DNA of 64,000 bases from Hydractinia symbiolongicarpus (taxonomy: Eukaryota > Cnidaria > Hydrozoa > Anthoathecata > Hydractiniidae). The DNA lies in NCBI RefSeq assembly GCF_029227915.1, contig NC_079882.1, forward strand, positions 15,140,501 to 15,204,500. Direction: 5' to 3'. How positions within the stretch are numbered: position 1 is the stretch's first letter; each line of letters opens with the position of its first letter. Below, piece after piece: positions 39,927 through 54,189 of the stretch. Made by a program: the position numbers and the translations under genes. The notes under the pieces are model-generated. The model saw only the letters and a program-made list of their open reading frames with translations, had not been told where the DNA came from and did not search any database.

Positions 39927-41247
39927 AAGAGTGTCCTAAGGCAACGGCGCTAATGAAAACGACTTGAGACGTTGTAGCACATTGAGACTGTAAGGAATAG
40001 CCCAATAGAAACCTTCACAGGCAAATGGAACCACGTGATTTACGTGTGAGGCCTTTATTAGACTGCAAAAGGCCATAGTGCAGCATTTATAGGACTGAGC
40101 ACGTAGTTAGGAGTGTTGTAAGGCAACCGCGCTAATGAAAACGACTTGGGACGTTGTAGCGCATTGAGACTGGAACGACAAGTCCAGTGGTATCCTGCAC
40201 AGGCAGATGGAACCACGTGATTTACGTGTGAGGCCTTTATTAGATTGCAAAAGGCCAAATTACAGTCTTTATAGGACTATGCACGTACTTAAGAGTGTTG
40301 TAAGGCAACGGCGCTAATGAAAACGACTTGGGACGTTGTAGCGCATTGAGACTGTAAGGACTAGGCCAATGGTAACCTACGCAGACAGGTGAAACCACGT
40401 GATTTACGTGTGAGGCCTTTATTAGACTGCAAAAGGCCATATTACAGCATTTGTAGGACTGTGCAGGTAGTTGAGAGTGTTGTAAAGCCACGGCGCTAAT
40501 GAAAACAACTTGAGACGTTGTAGCGCATTGAGACTGGAAGGAATAGTCCAATGGTAACCCGCGCAGGCAGATGGAACCACGTGATCTACGTGTGAGGCCT
40601 TTATTAGAATGCAAAAGGACATAGTACAGCCTTTATAGGACTGTGCACGTAGTTAAGAGTGTTGTAAAGCAACGGCGCTAATGAAAACGACTTGGGACGT
40701 TGTAACGCATTGAGACTGGAACGACTAGTCCAATGGTAACCTGCACAGACAGATGGAACCACGTGATTTACGTGTGAGGCCTTTATTAGACTGCAAAAGG
40801 CCAAATTACAGCCTTTATAGGACTGTGCACGTAGTTAAGAGTGTTCTAAGGCAACTTCGCCAATGAAAACGACTTGGGACGTTGTAGCGCATTGAGACTG
40901 GAAGGACTAGGTCAATGGTAACCTGCACAGACAGGTGAAACCACGTGATTTACGTGTGAAGCCTTTATTAGACTGCAAAATGCCATATTACAGCCTTTAT
41001 AGGACTGTGCACGTAGGTAAGAGTGTTCTAATGCAACGGCGCTAATGAAAAAGATTTGTGACGTTGTAATGCATTTAGACTGGAAGGACTAGGCCAGGTG
41101 AAACCACGTGATTTACGTGTGAGGCTTTTATTAGACTGCAAAAGGCCATATTACAGCATTTATAGGACTGTGCACGTAGTTAAGAGTGTTGTAAAGCAAC
41201 AGCGCTAATGAAAACGACTTGGGAGGTTGTAGCGCATTGAGACTGGA
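39927..41247 (+). repeat. Nested duplication inside the 8,153-bp block, right member
   Basis: Partner of the segment at about 37.58-38.90 kb. It differs from it at several bases, for example 'ccttcacagg' for 'cctgcacagg' near 40015 and 'gactgagcacg' for 'gactgtgcacg' near 40097. Similarity ends where 'ggaacgacaaatcc' replaces 'ggaaggactaggtc' near 41247. Confidence 0.78.
41095..41096 (+). repeat. Truncated monomer junction (19-bp deletion), 'actaggcc' form
   Basis: Same deletion as at 38748, in the context 'gatttgtgacg' upstream and 'aggtgaaacc' downstream. Identical junctions occur at 49248, 51412 and 60850, each predicted by the 8153-, 2164- and 9438-bp offsets. One ancestral deletion has therefore been copied. 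Confidence 0.88.
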
Positions 41248-41672
41248 ACGACAAATCCAATGGTAACCTGCACAGGCAGATGGAACCACGTGATTTACGT
41301 GTGAGGCCTTTATTAGACTGCAAAAGGCCAAATTACAGTCTTTATAGGACTGTGCACGTACTTAAGAGTGTTATAAGGCAACGGCGCTAATGAAAACGAC
41401 TTGGGACGTTGTAGCGCATTGAGATTGAAAGGACTAGGTCAATGGTAGCCTGCGCAGGCATGTGAAAACACGTGATTTACGTGTGAAGCCTTTATTAGAC
41501 TGCAAAAGGCCATATTACAGCCTTTATAGGACTGTGCACGTAGGTAAGAGTGTTCTAATGCAACGGCGCTAATGAAAAAGATTTGGGACGTTGTAATGCA
41601 TTCAGACTGGAAGGACTAGGCCAATGGTAACCTGCGCAGACAGGTGAAACCACGTGATTTACGTGTGAGGCT

Positions 41673-44600
41673 TTTATTAGACTGCAAAGGGCCATATTAC
41701 AGCCTTTATAGGACTGTGCACGTAGTTAAGAGTGTTCTAAGGCAACTTCGCCAATGAAAACGACTTGGGACGTTGTAGCGCATTGAGGCTGGAAGGACTA
41801 GGTCAGTGGTAACCTGCACAGACAAGTGAAACCACGTGATTTACGTGTGAAGCCTTTATTAGACTGTAAAATGCCATATTACAGCCTTTATAGGACTGTG
41901 CACGTAGGTAAGAGTGTTCTAATGCAACGGCGCTAACGAAAAAGATTTGGGACGTTGTAATGCATTTAGACTGGAAGGACTATGCCAATGGTAACCTGGG
42001 CAGACAGGTGAAACCACGTGATTTACGTGTGAGGCTTTTATTAGACTGCAAAAGGCCATATTACAGCCTTTATAGGACTGTGCACGTAGTTAAGAGTGTT
42101 GTAAGACAATAGCGACAATGAAAACAACTTGGGACGTTGTAGCGCATTGAGACTGGAAGGAATAGTCCAATGGTAACCTGCGCAGACCGGTGAAACCACG
42201 TGATTTACGTGTGAGGCCTTTATTAGACTGCAAAAGGCCATATTACAGCTTTTATAGGACTGTGCACGTAGTTAAGAGTGTTGTAAAGCAACAGCGCTAA
42301 TGAAAACGACTTGGGAGGTTGTAGCGCATTGAGACTGGAACGACTTGTCCAATGGTAACCAGCGTAGGCAGATGGAACCACGTGATTTACGTGTGAGGCC
42401 TTTATTAGACTGCAAAGGGCCATATTACAGCATTTATAGGACTGTGCACGTAGTTAAGAGTGTTCTAAGGCAACTTCGCCAACGAGAACGACTTGGGACG
42501 TTGTAGCGCATTGAGGCTGGAAGGACTAGGTCAGTGGTAACCTGCACAGACAAGTGAAACCACGTGATTTACGTGTGAAGCCTTTATTAGACTGTAAAAT
42601 GCCATATTACAGCCTTTATAGGACTGTGCACGTAGGTAAGAGTGTTCTAATGCAACGGCGCTAATGGAAAAGATTTGGGACGTTGTAATGCATTTAGACT
42701 GGAAGGACTAGGCCAATGGTAACCTGGGCAGACAGGTGAAACCACGTGATTTACGTGTGAGGCTTTTATTAGACTGCAAAAGGCCATATTACAGCCTTTA
42801 AGGGACTGTGCACGTAGTTAAGAGTGTTGTAAGGCAATAGCGACAATGAAAACAACTTGGGACGTTGTAGCGCATTGAGACTGGAAGGAATAGTCCAATG
42901 GTAACCTGCGCAGACCGGTGAAACCACGTGATTTACGTGTGAGGCCTTTATTAGACTGCAAAATGCCATATTACAGCTTTTATAGGACTGTGCACGTAGT
43001 TAAGAGTGTTGTAAAGCAACAGCGCTAATGAAAACGACTTGGGAGGTTGTAGCGCATTGAGACTGGAACGACAAGTCCAATGGTAACCTGCACAGACAGA
43101 TGGAACCACGTGATTTACGTGTGAGGCCTTTATTAGACTGCAAAAGGCCAAATTACAGTCTTTATAGGACTGTGCACGTACTTATGAGTGTTGTAAGGCA
43201 ACGGCGCTAATGAAAACGACTTGGGACGTTGTAGCGCATTGAGACTGGAAGGACTAGGTCAATGGTGACCTGCGCAGACCGGTGAAACCACGTGATTAAC
43301 GTGTGAGGCCTTTATTAGACTGCAAAGGGCCATATTACAGCCTTTATAGGAGTGTGCACGTAGTTAAGAGTGTTCTAAGACCACGGCGCTAATGAAAACG
43401 ACTTGAGACGTTGTAGCACATTGAGACTGGAAGGACTAGCCCAATGGAAACCTGCACAGGCAAATGGAACAACGTGATTTACGTGTGAGGCCTTTATTAG
43501 ACTGCAAAAGGCCATAATACAGCCTTTATAGGACTGTGCACGTAATTAAGAGTGTTGTAAAGCAACGGGGCTAATGAAAACGACTTGGGAATTTGTAGCG
43601 CATTGAGACTGGAAGGAATAGCCCAATAGAAACCAGCACAGGCAAATGGAACCACGTGATTTACGTGTGAGGCCTCTATTAGACTGCAAAAGGCCATAGT
43701 ACAGCATTTATAGGACTGTGCACGTAGTTAGGAGTGTTGTAAGGCAACGGCGCTAATGAAAACGACTTGGGACGTTGTAGCGCATTGAGAGTGGAACGAC
43801 TAGTCCAATGGTAACCTGCACAGGCAGATGGAACCACGTGATTTTCGTGTGAGGCCTTTATTAGACTGCAAAAGGCCAAATTACAGCCTTTATAGGACTG
43901 TGCAAGTAGTTAAGAGTGTTGTAAGGCAACAACGCTAATGAAAACGACTTGGGACGTTGTAGCGCATTGAGACTGGAAGGACTAGGTCAATGGTGACCTG
44001 CGCAGACCTGTGAAACCATGTGATTAACGTGTGAGGCCTTTATTAGACTGCAAAAGGCCAAATTACAGCCTTTATAGGACTGTGCACGTAGTTAAGAGTG
44101 TTGCAAGGCAACGGTGCTAATGAAAACGACTGGGGACGTTGTAGCGCATTGAGACTGGAAGGACTAGGTCAATGGTGACCTGCGCAGACCTGTGAAACCA
44201 CGTGATTAACGTGTGAGGCCTTTATTAGACTGCAAAGGGCCATATTACAGCCTTTATAGGACTGTGCACGTAGTTAAGAGTGTCTTAAGGCAACGGCGCT
44301 AATGAAAACGCCTTGAGACGTTGTAGCACATTGAGACTGTAAGGAATAGCCCAATAGAAAACCTGCACAGGCAAATGGAACCACGTGATTTACGTGTGAG
44401 GCCTTTATTAGACTGCAAAAGGCCAAATTACAGCCTTTATAGGACTGTGCAAGTAGTTAAGAGTGTTGTAAGGCAACAACGCTAATGAAAACGACTTGGG
44501 ACGTTGTAGCGCATTGAGACTGGAAGGACTAGGTCAATGGTGACCTGCGCAGACCTGTGAAACCACGCGATTAACGTGTGAGGCCTTTATTAGACTGCAA

Positions 44601-47600
44601 AAGGCCAAATTACAGCCTTTATAGGACTGTGCACGTAGTTAAGAGTGTCTTAAGGCAACGGCGCTAATGAAAACGACTTGAGACGTTGTAGCACATTGAG
44701 ACTGGAAGGACTAGGCCAATGGAAACCTGCACAGGCAAATGGAACAACGTGATTTACGTGTGAGGCCTTTATTAGACTGCAAAAGGCCGAATTACAGCCT
44801 TTATAGGACTGTGCACGTAGTTAAGAGTGTTGTAAAGCAACGGCGCTAATGAAAACAACTTGAGACGTTGTATCACATTGAGACTGGAAGGAATAGTCCA
44901 ATAGTAGCCTGCACAGGCCAATGGAACCACGTTATTTACGTGTGAGGCCTTTATTAGACTGCAAAAGGCCATAGTACAGCATTTATAGGACTGTGCACGT
45001 AGTTAGGAGTGCTGTAAGGCAACGGCGCTAATGAAAACGACTTGGGACGTTGTAGCGCATTGAGACTGGAACGATTAGTCCAATGGTAACCTGCACAGGC
45101 AGATGGAACCACGTGATTTACGTGTGAGGCCTTTATTAGACTGCAAAAGGCCAAATTACAGCTTTTATAGGACTGTGCAAGTAGTTAAGAGTGTTGTAGG
45201 GCAACAACGCTAATGAAAACGATTTGGGACGTTGTAGCGCATTGAGACTGGAAGGACTAGGTCAATGGTGACATGTGCAGACCTGTGAAACCACGTGATT
45301 AACGTGTGAGGCCTTTATTAGACTGCAAAGGGCCATAGTACAGCATTTATAGGACTGTGCACGTAGTTAGGAGTGTTGTAAGGCAACAGCGCTAATGAAA
45401 ACGACTTGGGACGTTGTAGCGCATTGAGACTGGAACGACTAGTCCAATGGAAACCTGCACAGGCAAATGGAACAACGTGATTTACGTGTGAGGCCTTTAT
45501 TAGACTGCAAAAGGCCATAATACAGCCTTTATAGGACTGTGCACGTAATTAAGAGTGTTGTAAAGCAACGGCGCTAATGAAAACGACTTGGGAATTTGTA
45601 GCGCATTGAGACTGGAAGGAATAGCCCAATAGAAACCTGCACAGGCAAATGGAACCACGTGATTTACGTGTGAGGCCTTTATTAGACTGCAAAAGGCCAT
45701 AGTACAGCATTTATAGGACTGTGCACGTAGTTAAGAGTGTCTTAAGGCAACGGCGCTAATGAAAACGACTTAGGACGTTGTAGCACATTGAGACTGTAAG
45801 GAATAGCCCAATAGAAACCTGCACAGGCAGATGGAACCACGTGATTTACGTGTGAGGCCTTTATTAGACTGCAAAAGGCCATAGTGCAGCATTTATAGGA
45901 CTGTGCACGTAGTTAGGAGTGTTGTAAGGCAACCGCGCTAATGAAAACGACTTGGGACGTTGTAGCGCATTGAGACTGGAACGACAAGTCCAGTGGTATC
46001 CTGCACAGGCAGATGGAACCACGTGATTTACGTGTGAGGCCTTTATTAGATTGCAAAAGGCCAAATTACAGTCTTTATAGGACTGTGCACGTACTTAAGA
46101 GTGTTGTAAGGCAACGGCGCTAATGAAAACGACTTGGGACGTTGTAGCGCATTGAGACTGTAAGGACTAGGCCAATGGTAACCTACGCAGACAGGTGAAA
46201 CCACGTGATTTACGTGTGAGGCCTTTATTAGACTGCAAAAGGCCATATTACAGCATTTGTAGGACTGTGCAGGTAGTTGAGAGTGTTGTAAAGCCACGGC
46301 GCTAATGAAAACAACTTGAGACGTTGTAGCGCATTGAGACTGGAAGGAATAGTCCAATGGTAACCCGCGCAGGCAGATGGAACCACGTGATCTACGTGTG
46401 AGGCCTTTATTAGAATGCAAAAGGACATAGTACAGCCTTTATAGGACTGTGCACGTAGTTAAGAGTGTTGTAAAGCAACGGCGCTAATGAAAACGACTTG
46501 GGACGTTGTAACGCATTGAGACTGGAACGACTAGTCCAATGGTAACCTGCACAGACAGATGGAACCACGTGATTTACGTGTGAGGCCTTTATTAGACTGC
46601 AAAAGGCCAAATTACAGCCTTTATAGGACTGTGCACGTAGTTAAGAGTGTTCTAAGGCAACTTCGCCAATGAAAACGACTTGGGACGTTGTAGCGCATTG
46701 AGACTGGAAGGACTAGGTCAATGGTAACCTGCACAGACAGGTGAAACCACGTGATTTACGTGTGAAGCCTTTATTAGACTGCAAAATGCCATATTACAGC
46801 CTTTATAGGACTGTGCACGTAGGTAAGAGTGTTCTAATGCAACGGCGCTAATGAAAAAGATTTGTGACGCTGTAATGCATTTAGACTGGAAGGACTCGGC
46901 CAGGTGAAACCACGTGATTTACGTGTGAGGCTTTTATTAGACTGCAAAAGGCCATATTACAGCATTTATAGGACTGTGCACGTAGTTAAGAGTGTTGTAA
47001 AGCAACAGCGCTAATGAAAACGACTTGGGAGGTTGTAGCGCATTGAGACTGGAAGGACTAGGTCAATGGTGACCTGCGCAGACCTGTGAAACCACGTGAT
47101 TAACGTGTGACGCCTTTATTAGACTGCAAAAGGCCAAATTACAGCCTTTATAGGACTGTGCACGTAGTTAAGAGTATTGTAAGGCAACGGTGTTAATGAA
47201 AACGACTTGGGACGTTGTAGCGCATTGAGACTGGAAGGACTAGGTCAATGGTGACCTGCGCAGACTTGTGAAACCACGTGATTAACGTGTGAGGCCTTTA
47301 TTAGACTGCAAAGGGCCATATTACAGCCTTTATAGGACTGTGCACGTAGTTAAGAGTGTCTTAAGGCAACGGCGCTAATGAAAACGACTTGAGACGTTGT
47401 AGCGAATTGAGACTGGAAGGACTAGGTCAATGGTGACATGCGCAGACCTGTGAGACCACGTGATTAACGTGTAAGGCCTTTATTAGACTGCAAAGGGCCA
47501 TAGTACAGCATTTATAGGACTGTGCACGTAGTTAGGAGTGTTGTAAGGCAACAGCGCTAATGAAAACGACTTGGGACGTTGTAGCGCATTGAGATTGGAA

Positions 47601-49825
47601 CGACTAGTCCAATGGAAACCTGCACAGGCAAATGGAACTACGTGATTTACGTGTGAGGCCTTTATTAGACTGCAAAAGGCCATAATACAGCCTTTATAGG
47701 ACTGTGCACGTAATTAAGAGTGTTGTAAAGCAACGGCGCTAATGAAAACGACTTGTGACGTTGTAGCGCATTGAGACTGGAAGGACTAGGTCAATGGTGA
47801 CCTGCGCAGACCTGTGAAACCACGTGATTAACGTGTGAGGCCTTTATTAGACTGCAAAAGGCCAAATTACCGCCTTTATAGGACTGTGCACGTAGTTAAG
47901 AGTGTTGTAAGGCAACGGTGTTAATGAAAACGACTTGGGACGTTGTAGCGCATTGAGACTGGAATGACTAGGTCAATGGTGACCTGCGCAGACCTGTGAA
48001 ACCACGTGATTAACGTGTGAGGCCTTTATTAGACTGCAAAGGGCCATATTACAGCCTTTATAGGACTGTGCACGTAGTTAAGAGTGTCCTAAGGCAACGG
48101 CGCTAATGAAAACGACTTGAGACGTTGTAGCACATTGAGACTGTAAGGAATAGCCCAATAGAAACCTTCACAGGCAAATGGAACCACGTGATTTACGTGT
48201 GAGGCCTTTATTAGACTGCAAAAGGCCATAGTGCAGCATTTATAGGACTGAGCACGTAGTTAGGAGTGTTGTAAGGCAACCACGCTAATGAAAACGACTT
48301 GGGACGTTGTAGCGCATTGAGACTGGAACGACAAGTCCAGTGGTATCCTGCACAGGCAGATGGAACCACGTGATTTACGTGTGAGGCCTTTATTAGATTG
48401 CAAAAGGCCAAATTACAGTCTTTATAGGACTATGCACGTACTTAAGAGTGTTGTAAGGCAACGGCGCTAATGAAAACGACTTGGGACGTTGTAGCGCATT
48501 GAGACTGTAAGGACTAGGCCAATGGTAACCTACGCAGACAGGTGAAACCACGTGATTTACGTGTGAGGCCTTTATTAGACTGCAAAAGGCCATATTACAG
48601 CATTTGTAGGACTGTGCAGGTAGTTGAGAGTGTTGTAAAGCCACGGCGCTAATGAAAACAACTTGAGACGTTGTAGCGCATTGAGACTGGAAGGAATAGT
48701 CCAATGGTAACCCGCGCAGGCAGATGGAACCACGTGATCTACGTGTGAGGCCTTTATTAGAATGCAAAAGGACATAGTACAGCCTTTATAGGACTGTGCA
48801 CGTAGTTAAGAGTGTTGTAAAGCAACGGCGCTAATGAAAACGACTTGGGACGTTGTAACGCATTGAGACTGGAACGACTAGTCCAATGGTAACCTGCACA
48901 GACAGATGGAACCACGTGATTTACGTGTGAGGCCTTTATTAGACTGCAAAAGGCCAAATTACAGCCTTTATAGGACTGTGCACGTAGTTAAGAGTGTTCT
49001 AAGGCAACTTCGCCAATGAAAACGACTTGGGACGTTGTAGCGCATTGAGACTGGAAGGACTAGGTCAATGGTAACCTGCACAGACAGGTGAAACCACGTG
49101 ATTTACGTGTGAAGCCTTTATTAGACTGCAAAATGCCATATTACAGCCTTTATAGGACTGTGCACGTAGGTAAGAGTGTTCTAATGCAACGGCGCTAATG
49201 AAAAAGATTTGTGACGTTGTAATGCATTTAGACTGGAAGGACTAGGCCAGGTGAAACCACGTGATTTACGTGTGAGGCTTTTATTAGACTGCAAAAGGCC
49301 ATATTACAGCATTTATAGGACTGTGCACGTAGTTAAGAGTGTTGTAAAGCAACAGCGCTAATGAAAACGACTTGGGAGGTTGTAGCGCATTGAGACTGGA
49401 ACGACAAATCCAATGGTAACCTGCACAGGCAGATGGAACCACGTGATTTACGTGTGAGGCCTTTATTAGACTGCAAAAGGCCAAATTACAGTCTTTATAG
49501 GACTGTGCACGTACTTAAGAGTGTTATAAGGCAACGGCGCTAATGAAAACGACTTGGGACGTTGTAGCGCATTGAGATTGAAAGGACTAGGTCAATGGTA
49601 GCCTGCGCAGGCATGTGAAAACACGTGATTTACGTGTGAAGCCTTTATTAGACTGCAAAAGGCCATATTACAGCCTTTATAGGACTGTGCACGTAGGTAA
49701 GAGTGTTCTAATGCAACGGCGCTAATGAAAAAGATTTGGGACGTTGTAATGCATTCAGACTGGAAGGACTAGGCCAATGGTAACCTGCGCAGACAGGTGA
49801 AACCACGTGATTTACGTGTGAGGCT
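41673..49825 (+). repeat. 8,153-bp satellite block, tandem copy 2 (45 monomers)
   Basis: Directly follows copy 1 with no spacer. The only difference I found by reading is g at 40129 versus a at 48282. The 19-bp deletion junctions recur at 46901 and 49248, and the inserted base near 44359. Identity ends at about 49840, where 'aaagggcc' in copy 1 corresponds to 'aaaaggct'. The exchange junction therefore lies within the shared segment 'tttattagactgcaaa'. Confidence 0.9.
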
Positions 49826-52800
49826 TTTATTAGACTGCAAAAGGCTATATTACAGCCTTTATAGGACTGTGCACGTAGTTAAGAGTGTTGTAAGGCAACA
49901 GCGATAATGAAAACAACTTGGGACGTTTTAGCGCATTGAGACTGGAAGGAATAGTCCAATGGTAACCTGCGCAGACCGGTGAAACCACGTGATTACGTTT
50001 GAGGCCTTTATTAGACTGCAAAAGGCCATATTACAGCTTTTATAGGACTGTGCACGTAGTTAAGAGTGTTGTAAAGCAACAGTGCTAATGAAAACGACTT
50101 GGGAGGTTGTAGCGCATTGAGACTGGAACAACAAGTCCAATGGTAACCTGCACAGGCAGATGGAACCACGTGATTTACGTGTGAGGCCTTTATTAGACTG
50201 CAAAGGGCCAAATTACAGTCTTTATAGCACTGTGCACGTACTTAAGAGTGTTGTAAGGCAACGGCGCTAATGAAAACGACTTGGGACGTTGTAGCGCATT
50301 GAGACTGGAAGGACTAGGTCAATGGTGACCTGCACAGGCAGATGGAACCACGTGATTTACGTATGAAGCCTTTACTAGAGTGCAAAAGGCCAAATTACAG
50401 CCTTTATAGGACTGTGCACGTAGTTAAGAGTGTTGTAAGGCAACGGCGCTAATGAAAACGACTTGGGACGTTGTAGCGCATTGAGACTGTAAGGACTAGG
50501 CCAATGGTAACCTACGCAGACAGGTGAAACCACGTGATTTACGTGTGAGGCCTTTATTAGACTGCAAAAGGCCATATTACAGCCTTTGTAGGACTGTGCA
50601 GGTAGTTAAGAGTGTTGTAAAGCAACGGCGCTTATGAAAACGACTTGGGACGTTGTGGCACATTGAGACTGGAAGGACTAGGCCAATGGTAACCTGCTCA
50701 GGCAGGTGAAGCCACGTGATTTACGTGTGAGGCCTTTATTAGACTGCAAAAGGCCATATTACAGCATTTGTAGGACTGTGCAGGTAGTTGAGAGTGTTGT
50801 AAAGCCACGGCGCTAATGAAAACAACTTGAGACGTTGTAGCGCATTGAGACTGGAAGGAATAGTCCAATGGTAACCCGCGCAGGCAGATGGAACCACGTG
50901 ATCTACGTGTGAGGCCTTTATTAGAATGCAAAAGGACATAGTACAGCCTTTATAGGACTGTGCACGTAGTTAAGAGTGTTGTAAAGCAACGGCGCTAATG
51001 AAAACGACTTGGGACGTTGTAACGCATTGAGACTGGAACGACTAGTCCAATGGTAACCTGCACAGACAGATGGAACCACGTGATTTACGTGTGAGGGCTT
51101 TATTAGACTGCAAAAGGCCAAATTACAGCCTTTATAGGACTGTGCACGTAGTTAAGAGTGTTCTAAGGCAACTTCGCCAATGAAAACGACTTGGGACGTT
51201 GTAGCGCATTGAGACTGGAAGGACTAGGTCAATGGTAACCTGCACAGACAGGTGAAACCACGTGATTTACGTGTGAAGCCTTTATTAGACTGCAAAATGC
51301 CATATTACAGCCTTTATAGGACTGTGCACGTAGGTAAGAGTGTTCTAATGCAACGGCGCTAATGAAAAAGATTTGTGACGTTGTAATGCATTTAGACTGG
51401 AAGGACTAGGCCAGGTGAAACCACGTGATTTACGTGTGAGGCTTTTATTAGACTGCAAAAGGCCATATTACAGCATTTATAGGACTGTGCACGTAGTTAA
51501 GAGTGTTGTAAAGCAACAACGCTAATGAAAACGACTTGGGAGGTTGTAGCGCATTGAGACTGGAACGACAAGTCCAATGGTAACCTGCACAGGCAGATGG
51601 AACCACGTGATTTACGTGTGAGGCCTTTATTAGACTGCAAAAGGCCAAATTACAGTCTTTATAGGACTGTGCACGTACTTAAGAGTGTTATAAGGCAACG
51701 GCGCTAATGAAAACGACTTGGGACGTTGTAGCGCATTGAGATTGAAAGGACTAGGTCAATGGTAGCCTGCGCAGGCATGTGAAAACACGTGATTTACGTG
51801 TGAAGCCTTTATTAGACTGCAAAAGGCCATATTACAGCCTTTATAGGACTGTGCACGTAGGTAAGAGTGTTCTAATGCAACGGCGCTAATGAAAAAGATT
51901 TGGGACGTTGTAATGCATTCAGACTGGAAGGACTAGGCCAATGGTAACCTGCGCAGACAGGTGAAACCACGTGATTTACGTGTGAGGCTTTTATTAGACT
52001 GCAAAAGGCTATATTACAGCCTTTATAGGACTGTGCACGTAGTTAAGAGTGTTGTAAGGCAACAGCGATAATGAAAACAACTTGGGACGTTTTAGCGCAT
52101 TGAGACTGGAAGGAATAGTCCAATGGTAACCTGCGCAGACCGGTGAAACCACGTGATTACGTTTGAGGCCTTTATTAGACTGCAAAAGGCCATATTACAG
52201 CTTTTATAGGACTGTGCACGTAGTTAAGAGTGTTGTAAAGCAACAGCGCTAATGAAAACTACTTGGGAGGTTGTAGCGCATTGAGACTGGAACAACAAGT
52301 CCAATGGTAACCTGCACAGGCAGATGGAACCACGTGATTTACGTGTGAGGCCTTTATTAGACTGCAAAGGGCCAAATTACAGTCTTTATAGGACTGTGCA
52401 CGTACTTAAGAGTGTTGTAAGGCAACGGCGCTAATGAAAACGACTTGGGACGTTGTAGCGCATTGAGACTGGAAGGACTAGGTCAATGGTGACCTGCACA
52501 GGCAGATGGAACCACGTGATTTACGTATGAAGCCTTTACTAGAGTGCAAAAGGCCAAATTACAGCCTTTATAGGACTGTGCACGTAGTTAAGAGTGTTGT
52601 AAGGCAACGGCGCTAATGAAAACGACTTGGGACGTTGTAGCGCATTGAGACTGTAAGGACTAGGCCAATGGTAACCTACGCAGACAGGTGAAACCACGTG
52701 ATTTACGTGTGAGGCCTTTATTAGACTGCAAAAGGCCATATTACAGCCTTTGTAGGACTGTGCAGGTAGTTAAGAGTGTTGTAAAGCAACGGCGCTTATG

Positions 52801-52929
52801 AAAACGACTTGGGACGTTGTGGTACATTGAGACTGGAAGGACTAGGCCAATGGTAACCTGCTCAGGCAGGTGAAGCCACGTGATTTACGTGTGAGGCCTT
52901 TATTAGACTGCAAAAGGCCATATTACAGC
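48557..52929 (+). repeat. 12-mer tandem duplication (2 x 2164 bp)
   Basis: Units are about 48557-50720 and 50721-52929 (the match runs slightly past one unit). The offset of 2164 equals 12 x 182 minus 19 minus 1, and each unit carries one 19-bp-deleted monomer (49248, 51412) and one 'gattacg' 1-bp loss (49991, 52155). The first unit starts inside the second 8,153-bp block and runs past its end, so this event is younger than, or overlaps, that amplification. Confidence 0.82.
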
Positions 52930-54189
52930 CTTTATAGGACTGTGCACGTAGTTAAGAGTGTCTTAAGGCAACGGCGCTAATGAAAACAACTTGAGACGTT
53001 GTATCACATTGAGACTGGAAGGAATAGTCCAATGGTAACCCGCGCAGGCAGATGGAACCACGTGATCTACGTGTGAGGCCTTTATTAGACTGCAAAAGGA
53101 CATATTACAGCCTTTATAGGACTGTGCACGTAGTTAAGGGTGTTGTAAAGCAACGGCGCTAATGAAAACGACTTGGGACGTTGTAACGCATTGAGACTGG
53201 AACGACTAGTCCAATGGTAACCTGCACAGGCAGATGGAACCACGTGATTTACGTGTGAGGCCTTTATTAGACTGCAAAAGGCCATATTACAGCCTTTATA
53301 GGACTGTGCACGTAGGTAAGAGTGTTCTAATACAACGGCGCTAATGAAAAAGATTTGGGACGTTGTAATGCATTTAGACTGGAAGGACTAGGCCAATGGT
53401 AACCTGCGCAGACAGGTGAAGCCACGTGATTTACGTGTGAGGCTTTTATTAGACTGCAAAAGGCCATATTACAGCCTTTATAGGACTGTGCACGTAATTA
53501 AGAGTGTTGTAAGGCAACAGCGATAATGAAAACAACTTGGGACGTTGTAGCGCATTGAGACTGGAAGGAATAGTCCAATGGTAACCTGCGCAGACCGGTG
53601 AAACCACGTGATTACGTGTGAGGCCTTTATTAGACTGCAAAAGGCCATATTACAGCATTTATAGGACGGTGCACGTAGTTAAGAGTGTTGTAAAGCAACA
53701 GCGCTAATGAAAACGACTTGGAAGGTTGTAGCGCATTGAGACTGGAACGACAAGTCCAATGGTAACCTGCACAGGCAGATGGAACCACGTGATTTACGTG
53801 TGAGGCCTTTATTAGACTGCAAAAGGCCAAATTACAGTCTTTATAGGACTGTGCACGTACTTCAGAGTGTTATAAGGCAACGGCGCTAGTGAAAACGACT
53901 TGGGACGTTGTAGCGCATTGAGACTGAAAGGACTAGGTCAATGGTAACCTGCGCAGACCGGTGAAACCACGTGATTACGTGTGAGGCCTTTATTAGACTG
54001 CAAAAGACCATATTACAGCTTTTATAGGATTGTGCACGTAGTTAAGAGTGTTGTAAAGCAACAGCGCTAATGAAAACGACTTGGGAGGTTGTAGCGCATT
54101 GAGACTGGAACGACAAGTCCAATGGTAACCTGCACAGGCAGATGGAACCACGTGATTTACGTGTGAGGCCTTTATTAGACTGCAAAAGG
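50386..54189 (+). repeat. 3.8-kb segment duplicated at +9,438 bp, left member
   Basis: Matches 59824-63627 with no differences in the places I compared. Shared rare variants include 'gtgagggctttatt' (51094/60532), the 19-bp-deleted monomer (51412/60850) and 'gattacg' losses (52155/61593, 53610/63048, 53973/63411). The offset is accounted for exactly as 52 x 182 minus 19 minus seven 1-bp losses. Confidence 0.87.

Larger units (their letters stand above)
33520..41672 (+). repeat. 8,153-bp satellite block, tandem copy 1 (45 monomers)
   Basis: Every part I compared recurs 8,153 bp downstream. The length is explained exactly: 45 x 182 = 8190, minus two 19-bp deletions (junctions at 38748 and 41095), plus one inserted base ('caatagaaaacctgc' near 36206). 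Left of 33520 the two copies differ at 33519 (c) versus 41672 (t). The block itself contains older nested repeats: the 4-mer at its start and a 2,347-bp-offset duplication. Confidence 0.9.

Noticed and set aside
33520-49825. Treating the 8,153-bp duplication as simply an assembly error
   Set aside because: It cannot be excluded without reads, but the copies differ at 40129/48282, the right copy runs into sequence not present after the left copy, and comparable recent duplications with other sizes occur nearby.
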